A DNA stretch of 12,199 bases, taken from Pseudomonadota bacterium (GTDB lineage Bacteria > Pseudomonadota > Alphaproteobacteria > Rhizobiales > Xanthobacteraceae). The stretch covers positions 1-12,199 of the forward strand of contig JAKAMD010000064.1 of NCBI GenBank assembly GCA_021823875.1, written 5' to 3'. The position numbers and the translations under genes are program-made. Positions 7,829-12,199 of the stretch are shown one piece after another (the stretch's first letter is position 1; every line of letters starts with the position of its first letter). The notes below the pieces were generated by a model that was given only the letters and a program-made list of their open reading frames with translations, was not told the DNA's origin and did not search any database.

Positions 7829-7848
7829 GCCTTGATTCAAATCAAGGC
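7829..7848. promoter_or_regulatory. Perfect FNR/FixK-type box
   Basis: A perfect 20-nt palindrome GCCTTGATT-CA-AATCAAGGC whose core TTGAT-N4-ATCAA (7832-7845) exactly equals the FNR/FixK (anaerobox) consensus. Its centre is about 76 nt before the ATG of the dehydrogenase at 7915, a normal distance for a class I or II activator site. In this bacterial group the CRP/FNR proteins using such boxes include FixK, FnrL and AadR. I see no clear -10 to pair with it. Confidence 0.6.
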
Positions 7849-7864
7849 GAGAAACCGCCCGGCC

Positions 7865-7902
7865 AACCATTTGTAGCGCAACAGCAATCGCAAACCATTT
7901 GC
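7865..7902. repeat. Direct repeat and palindrome before the dehydrogenase start
   Basis: AACCATTTG occurs twice, 28 nt apart (7865-7873 and 7893-7901), each followed by YAG. The second copy is embedded in a perfect inverted repeat GCAAA-cca-TTTGC (7890-7902) that touches the ribosome site AGGGAGA. This looks like an operator for a specific regulator of the gene at 7915, but no regulator gene is in the window. Confidence 0.45.
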
Positions 7903-7914
7903 AGGGAGACTTAC

Positions 7915-9429
7915 ATGCTTGACGTCGCGCGCCAAACGGGTGGCAGCGGATCGCCACAATCACCGGCAGTCAAGGACATCCTCAATTTTATCGCCGGCGA
8001 ATACGTGGCGGCCAAGGGCGGCAAGCGCTTCGACAAGTCCTCGCCGGTCACCGGCGCGCTCATCGCGCGCGTCTCGGAAGCGGGCCAAGCGGAAGTCGAC
8101 GCCGCGGTCAAAGCCGCACGCGCGGCGCTCGAAGGCCCCTGGGGCCGCATGGCGCCGGCTGAGCGAGGCGACATGCTGTACGCGGTCGCCAACGAGATCA
8201 ACAAACGCTTCGACGATTTCCTGCAGGCCGAAGTCGCCGACACCGGCAAGCCGGTGTCGCTGGCGAGCCATCTCGACATCCCGCGCGGCGCCGCCAACTT
8301 CAAGGTATTCGCCGATACCATCAAGAACGTCGCCACGGAGTTCTTCGAAATGGGCACGCCTGACGGTGCTGGCGCCATCAATTACGCGGTGCGCCGGCCG
8401 ATCGGCGTGGTCGGCGTGATCTGCCCCTGGAACCTGCCGCTCCTGCTCATGACCTGGAAGGTCGCGCCGGCGCTCGCCTGCGGCAACACTGTGGTGGTGA
8501 AGCCGTCCGAGGAAAGCCCGCAGACCGCGGCCCTGCTCGGCGACGTGATGAACGCAGTCGGCGTTCCTAAGGGCGTGTACAACGTGGTGCACGGCTTCGG
8601 GCCTGGCTCGGCCGGTGAATTCCTCACCCGCCATCCGGGCGTCAATGCCATTACCTTCACCGGCGAGACCAGGACCGGCGCCGCCATCATGAAAGCCGCC
8701 GCCGACGGCGCGCGGCCGGTGTCGCTCGAAATGGGCGGCAAGAACCCGGCCATCGTGTTCGCCGATTGCGATTTCGAGGCGGCCATCGACGGCACCATGC
8801 GTTCCTGCTTCGTCAATTGCGGCCAGGTTTGTCTCGGCACCGAGCGCGTCTATGTCGAGCGGCCGATCTTCGAGAAGTTCGTCGCTGCGTTGAAGGCGCG
8901 CGCCGAGAAACTCAAGCTCGGCGCGCCGGAAGACGCCGCCACCACCATGGGCCCGCTGATCAGCCAGGAACACCGCGACAAGGTGCTGTCCTATTACAAG
9001 AAGGCGCGCGAGGAAGGCGCCACCGTCGTCACCGGCGGCGGCGTACCGAAAATGCCCGATGGCATGGCCAAAGGCGCCTGGGTCGAGCCGACCATCTGGA
9101 CCGGCCTGCCCGATACCGCCCCCACCGTGACCGAAGAAATCTTCGGGCCCTGCACCCATATCGCGCCATTCGATGCCGAAGAGGAGGTGATCAAGCGCGC
9201 CAATGCGCTCGACTATGGCCTCGCCGCTTCGGTCTGGACCACCAACCTCGCGCGCGCGCATCGCGTTGCCTCGCGCATCGAAGCCGGCATCGTCTGGGTC
9301 AACAGTTGGTTCCTGCGCGACCTGCGCACGCCGTTCGGCGGCATGAAGCAGTCCGGCATCGGCCGCGAAGGCGGCGTGCACTCGCTCGAGTTCTATACCG
9401 AGCTCAAGAACGTCTGCATCAAGCTTTAG
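7915..9429 (+). CDS. 2-Hydroxymuconic semialdehyde dehydrogenase-type aldehyde dehydrogenase (XylG/DmpC/AmnC-like)
   Basis: A 504-residue NAD-dependent aldehyde dehydrogenase. Members closest in memory oxidise 2-hydroxymuconate (or 2-aminomuconate) semialdehyde to the dicarboxylate after meta-cleavage of aromatic rings. Motifs: PWNLPLL with Asn173, VVVKPSE with Lys196, FTGETRTG at 248-255, LEMGGKNP with general base Glu272, and GQVCLG with nucleophile Cys306. The C-terminus NSWFLRDLRTPFGG...GREGGVHSLEFYTELKNVCIKL is the part most characteristic of XylG/DmpC. The start is ATG 7915 (AGGGAGA at 7903-7909); an upstream frame to 7816 would run over the FNR-type box. It is followed, after a palindromic repeat, by an extradiol dioxygenase gene on the same strand, which supports a role in aromatic breakdown. 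The exact substrate is uncertain. Confidence 0.85.
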   Translation: MLDVARQTGGSGSPQSPAVKDILNFIAGEYVAAKGGKRFDKSSPVTGALIARVSEAGQAEVDAAVKAARAALEGPWGRMAPAERGDMLYAVANEINKRFDDFLQAEVADTGKPVSLASHLDIPRGAANFKVFADTIKNVATEFFEMGTPDGAGAINYAVRRPIGVVGVICPWNLPLLLMTWKVAPALACGNTVVVKPSEESPQTAALLGDVMNAVGVPKGVYNVVHGFGPGSAGEFLTRHPGVNAITFTGETRTGAAIMKAAADGARPVSLEMGGKNPAIVFADCDFEAAIDGTMRSCFVNCGQVCLGTERVYVERPIFEKFVAALKARAEKLKLGAPEDAATTMGPLISQEHRDKVLSYYKKAREEGATVVTGGGVPKMPDGMAKGAWVEPTIWTGLPDTAPTVTEEIFGPCTHIAPFDAEEEVIKRANALDYGLAASVWTTNLARAHRVASRIEAGIVWVNSWFLRDLRTPFGGMKQSGIGREGGVHSLEFYTELKNVCIKL

Positions 9430-9435
9430 GAACAA

Positions 9436-9572
9436 GTCATTCCGGACGCCGCCAACGGGTCTGCGCGAAGCGCGGCCCGCTGACAGGCTCCGCGGCGATC
9501 CGGAATCCATAAACGAACACCGAGAGAATATCTGGATTCCGGATTCGCGCCTTCGGTGCGCCCCGGAATGAC
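9436..9572. repeat. Bipartite palindromic intergenic repeat, copy 1
   Basis: The ends are a perfect 10-bp inverted repeat, GTCATTCCGG (9436-9445) and CCGGAATGAC (9563-9572). Inside is a perfect 12-bp inverted repeat, ATCCGGAATCCA (9498-9509) and TGGATTCCGGAT (9533-9544), around a 23-nt A-rich centre. Smaller hairpins lie in each arm (CGCG-aag-CGCG; GCGC-cttcggt-GCGC). It fills almost the entire gap between the dehydrogenase and dioxygenase genes, and its end is 15 nt before the dioxygenase ATG. A related copy starts at 11751. Confidence 0.8.
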
Positions 9573-9587
9573 AGCAGGAGAAAGACA

Positions 9588-10883
9588 ATGGCACGTATCA
9601 TCGGCGCGGTCGCCGCCTCCCACACGCCGACCATCGGTTTTGCCTATGACCGCAACAAGCAGAACGATCCGGTGTGGGCGCCGATCTTCGAGGCCTTCAA
9701 GCCGGTGCAGCAATGGCTCGCCGACAAGAAGCCGGACGTATTGTTCGTGATCTTCAACGATCACGTCACCTCCTTCTTCTTCGATCACTACTCGGCCTTC
9801 GCGCTGGGGATCGGTGAAAGCTATGCAGTGGCCGACGAAGGCGGCGGTGCGCGCAACCTTCCGCCGGTCAAAGGGCATACTGGTCTCTCGCACCACATCG
9901 CCGCCTCGCTGGTCGCCGACGAATTCGACATGTCCGTCTTCCAGGGCAAGCCGCTCGACCACGGCTGCTTCTCGCCGCTATCAATGATGTGGCCGCATGA
10001 GCCGGCCTGGCCGGGCGCGATCGTGCCGCTGCAGGTCGGCGTGCTGCAATTCCCGGTCCCCTCGGCGGCGCGCTGCTATAAGCTCGGCCAGTCGCTGCGC
10101 AAGGCGATCGAAAGCTATCCTGACGATCTGAAGGTCGCGCTGGTTGCTACCGGCGGTCTCTCGCACCAGGTACATGGCGAACGCGCCGGATTCAACAACA
10201 CCGCCTGGGACGAGCAGTTCCTCGACATGATCGAGAAGGACCCGGTCGCGCTGACCCGCATGACGCTGGCCGACTATGCTCGGCTCGGCGGCATGGAAGG
10301 CGCCGAAGTCATCATGTGGCTGGTGATGCGCGGCGCCATGTCCGCCAACATCAAATGCCTGCACCGCAGTTATTACCTGCCGTCGATGACCGGCATCGCC
10401 ACCGCCGTCTATGAGAACGAGGCGATCGAGCCGCCGGCCGACGTCAACGGCGACCATCAGCGTCATATCGGCCATCAGTTGGCCGGCGCCGAGCAACTGA
10501 CCGGCACCTATCCGTTCACGCTCGCGCGCAGCGTCAAGGGCTTCCGCATCAACAAATTCCTGCACGATCTGGTCGAACCGGACAAACGCGCGCACTTCCT
10601 GGCCGATCCGGAAGCAGCCTTCGAGGCGGCGGGCTTGAGCACTGAGGAGCGCGCCATGATCGCCCGGCGCGACTGGCGCGCCATGATCCATTACGGCGTC
10701 AGCTTCTTCATGCTGGAAAAGCTCGGCGCCGTGGTCGGCGTCTCCAACCTGCACATCTATGCGGCCATGCGCGGCGAAACGCTGGAGGAATTCCAGAAGA
10801 CCCGCAATGCCCCGGGCGCGCTCTATTCGGTCGCCGGCAAGGACACGCCGAAACTCGCCTGGGACAAGGAACCGGCCGATTGA
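9588..10883 (+). CDS. Fused LigB-LigA extradiol ring-cleavage dioxygenase, gallate dioxygenase-like
   Basis: A 431-residue non-haem Fe(II) dioxygenase of the protocatechuate 4,5-dioxygenase superfamily that opens dihydroxylated or trihydroxylated aromatic rings with O2. Residues 1 to about 280 are the catalytic LigB-type domain; about 305-405 are a LigA-type domain (FTLARSVKGFRINKFLHDL...GVSFFMLEKL), normally a separate subunit. This fused order and length are those of gallate dioxygenase (GalA, DesB). Metal ligands His12, His59 and Glu240, and second-shell His125 and His193 (GGLSHQVHGERAG) align with those I recall for DesB; Glu377 in FFMLEK sits where DesB has a substrate-contacting Glu. 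Start: AGGAGA (9576-9581), 6 nt before ATG. The neighbouring semialdehyde dehydrogenase is not needed for gallate, so a related substrate (methylgallate, protocatechuate) stays possible. Cytoplasmic. Confidence 0.85.
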   Translation: MARIIGAVAASHTPTIGFAYDRNKQNDPVWAPIFEAFKPVQQWLADKKPDVLFVIFNDHVTSFFFDHYSAFALGIGESYAVADEGGGARNLPPVKGHTGLSHHIAASLVADEFDMSVFQGKPLDHGCFSPLSMMWPHEPAWPGAIVPLQVGVLQFPVPSAARCYKLGQSLRKAIESYPDDLKVALVATGGLSHQVHGERAGFNNTAWDEQFLDMIEKDPVALTRMTLADYARLGGMEGAEVIMWLVMRGAMSANIKCLHRSYYLPSMTGIATAVYENEAIEPPADVNGDHQRHIGHQLAGAEQLTGTYPFTLARSVKGFRINKFLHDLVEPDKRAHFLADPEAAFEAAGLSTEERAMIARRDWRAMIHYGVSFFMLEKLGAVVGVSNLHIYAAMRGETLEEFQKTRNAPGALYSVAGKDTPKLAWDKEPAD

Positions 10884-11059
10884 TGCGGCCGGCTGCCGCC
10901 CCTGACCAATTCCGTCCGGTCGAACGCTATAGCAATACGATGGCCTGTTCCGCTTGATATATGCGGATTTTCTATCCACCGTATTGTTGTCCGCCAAGCG
11001 CTCGATTAGCCTTGATCTGCGGGTCCGGCCGACGGGGCCGACCCAATGGGGACAAGGCC
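10884..11059 (+). other. Intergenic region between dioxygenase and DUF3859 gene
   Basis: GCGGC (10885-10889) and GCCGC (10895-10899) can form a short hairpin just after the dioxygenase stop, without a T run, so at most a weak terminator. The rest, including an AT-richer patch at about 10954-10990, probably holds the promoter of the next gene. No gene is supported. Confidence 0.3.
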
Positions 11060-11554
11060 ATGCGGGCAATACTGGCAGCGTTGATGATCCTTGGCGCCTT
11101 TTCGACGGCGCAGGCGCAGATCAGAGTCGAGCGCGTCGACGTCGTGCAGCGCGGACTCTACAAAATCGAAAAAACCAAGACGATCAAGGATAAGGCGATC
11201 TCGACCGGTCAACGAACGAGCGCCACCAAGATTACTTTTAGTCGCAACACCAGCACAATTCACGTCGGCGACGGGGTCGTGTTCGGTCTCGACGTATCCA
11301 TCCACGGCCGGCCGCACGGCCTCAGTGTGCCGTTTCGCATCGTGTGGCGTTATCCGCAGCCGGGGTTGCGCAATCCCGCCACCGGCAAGGTCAAATTCCG
11401 CGATGAATATATCGACCGGCAGCGGCTGAATGCCAAAGCGACATTTTATTGGAGTCTGGGCGCTCCTTGGACCCAGGTTCCTGGCGAATGGACATTCGAA
11501 ATGTGGTACGGCAAACGCATGCTGGTTTCGGAAACCTTCTTGCTGACCAAATAG
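11060..11554 (+). CDS. Exported DUF3859 protein
   Basis: A 164-residue protein of unknown function. Residues 1-19 form a clear Sec signal peptide (MRAILAALMILGAFSTAQA, cleavage after AQA), so it is periplasmic or secreted. The mature part is a beta-rich domain with PFRIVWRYPQPGLRNPATG (about 92-110) and, near the end, W-x-QVPGEWTFEMWYGKRMLVSETF, the pattern I associate with DUF3859. The start at ATG 11060 is preferred because it gives the signal peptide directly and has GGGGA (11048-11052) before it; the frame is open upstream to 10961 but would bury the signal. It is separated from the dioxygenase by 176 nt, so probably independent. Confidence 0.8.
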   Translation: MRAILAALMILGAFSTAQAQIRVERVDVVQRGLYKIEKTKTIKDKAISTGQRTSATKITFSRNTSTIHVGDGVVFGLDVSIHGRPHGLSVPFRIVWRYPQPGLRNPATGKVKFRDEYIDRQRLNAKATFYWSLGAPWTQVPGEWTFEMWYGKRMLVSETFLLTK

Positions 11555-11750
11555 CCGTCAGGCGCGGCACAATCGCGCCGATTGAACGCGCATCCTTGCA
11601 TGCTTATGTGACGGCGGACGAACTCAGTTTCGGGCGATCGCCGCGGTGACGCGGTAGGCTCTTCACTCTCCACAAGGCGGCGATGCAACGGGCGCCGACG
11701 AGCCGAAAGAGCGGGAGTAACGCCCCGCATCGCCCGAGCCTCCTTACCTC
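11555..11750. other. Intergenic region, possible minus-strand terminator
   Basis: No gene is supported. GCGGG (11711-11715) and CCCGC (11724-11728) can pair; read on the minus strand the stem is followed by TCTTT, so it could help end the transcript of the transporter gene whose stop lies at 11887, though the distance of about 160 nt makes this weak. Confidence 0.3.
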
Positions 11751-11860
11751 GTCATTCCGGGGCGCGGCCGAATGGCCGCGAACCCGGAATCCATAATCCC
11801 AGCGCTGCGGCGTACGGATTCGGGGTCCAGCGCTTCGCGATGTCCCGGCAGGACGGAAGT
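11751..11860. repeat. Palindromic intergenic repeat, copy 2 (decayed right half)
   Basis: It starts with the same GTCATTCCGG (11751-11760) as the copy at 9436 and shares the 13-mer CCGGAATCCATAA (11784-11796; 9500-9512 in copy 1). The left arm holds a hairpin CGCGGCC-gaat-GGCCGCG (11763-11780). The right half (GGATTCGGGG..., then TGTCCCGGCAGGAC) resembles the expected mirror but lacks a clean terminal inverted repeat, so the right border is approximate. Confidence 0.65.
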
Positions 11861-11886
11861 TATTTGATCAGGCGGATTCCGTATAA

Positions 11887-12199
11887 CTACTCCGCCGCAA
11901 GCGGCGCGATCCGCTTGGCGCGCTCGACACCGGAAACCAAGATTACAATGCCGACAACGCCGGCCAGGAATACACCGGCAATGCCGGCGACTGCCGCCAG
12001 CAACAGATCGAAGCCGCCGCGGCTATAAAGCCAGGCGATGATCGACACCGCCACGCCCGACGAGATGAAGGTGAAGAAATAACGCACCGCATAGACGCGG
12101 CCACGCCAGGCATCGGCCGTATAGCGCGCGATCACCAGATCCCCGACCGTCACCTGTACGTAGATCGCCGCCATGGTGACGGCGAGCGAGGCCAGAAGC
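11887..12199 (-). CDS. MFS transporter, C-terminal part
   Basis: The frame runs open through the right edge; about 103 C-terminal residues are visible, and the ATG at 12174 is internal. Three hydrophobic stretches are seen (ending at LVIA; AVRYFFTFISSGVAVSIIAWLY; LLLAAVAGIAGVFLAGVVGIVILV), matching the last three helices of a major facilitator carrier. The loop TADAWRGRVYAVRY fits the RGR-type loop before the penultimate helix of MFS proteins. The substrate cannot be judged from this fragment. The stop is TAG at 11887-11889 with a short charged tail (GVERAKR). Confidence 0.7.
   Translation of the reverse strand, partial: LLASLAVTMAAIYVQVTVGDLVIARYTADAWRGRVYAVRYFFTFISSGVAVSIIAWLYSRGGFDLLLAAVAGIAGVFLAGVVGIVILVSGVERAKRIAPLAAE

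Noticed and set aside
7960..9594. A 544-codon minus-strand ORF opposite the aldehyde dehydrogenase, and a 362-codon one opposite the dioxygenase (9981-11069)
   Set aside because: The sense genes have complete catalytic motifs; the antisense translations show no domain and have the Arg/His/Gly/Asp bias of shadow frames.
10954..11022. TTGAT motifs at about 10956 and 11011 as further FNR-type boxes before the DUF3859 gene
   Set aside because: Neither has an ATCAA arm at the required spacing.

Overview
The window is high-GC chromosomal DNA from an alphaproteobacterium, most likely of the Hyphomicrobiales near Bradyrhizobium, Rhodopseudomonas or Pseudolabrys. The pointers are a Usg-family protein, a CIRCE-controlled groESL operon with an alphaproteobacterial RpoH-type promoter, a DUF3859 protein, and palindromic intergenic repeats of the kind common in that group. 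No phage, transposase, CRISPR array, tRNA or rRNA is visible.

Layout. (1) 2-1240 (+): the 3' part of a GGDEF-EAL cyclic-di-GMP enzyme cut by the window edge. (2) 1344-2108 (+): a classical short-chain dehydrogenase/reductase, convergent with a small cyclophilin-like protein of the TM1367/PF04126 family (2111-2485, -). (3) 2578-4409 (+): a two-gene operon, a CNT-type nucleoside transporter overlapping by 4 nt a signal-peptide-bearing SGNH/GDSL esterase. (4) 4420-4689 (-): Usg. (5) 4908-7090 (+): CIRCE operator, RpoH-like promoter, groES, groEL and a strong terminator. (6) 7101-7197: a cloverleaf-like palindromic repeat, then a DUF488 gene (7351-7803). (7) 7829-10883 (+): a perfect FNR/FixK-type palindrome and further operator-like repeats upstream of a 2-hydroxymuconic-semialdehyde-type dehydrogenase, then a fused LigB-LigA extradiol dioxygenase closest to gallate dioxygenase, with a second kind of palindromic repeat between the two genes. 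(8) 11060-11554 (+): an exported DUF3859 protein. (9) 11751-about 11860: another copy of the second repeat; then the 3' end of an MFS transporter on the minus strand (11887 to the window end).

How it fits together. groESL is ordinary housekeeping but appears to have two layers of heat-shock control. The most interesting part is the aromatic catabolism pair at 7915-10883. The dioxygenase resembles gallate ring-cleavage enzymes, whose product needs no aldehyde dehydrogenase, yet its neighbour is an XylG/AmnC-type semialdehyde dehydrogenase. The pair is preceded by a CRP/FNR-type site. This suggests either a substrate other than gallate or two independent functions, under oxygen- or effector-responsive control. 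All calls rest on reading the sequence and recalled family knowledge; no database search was run.
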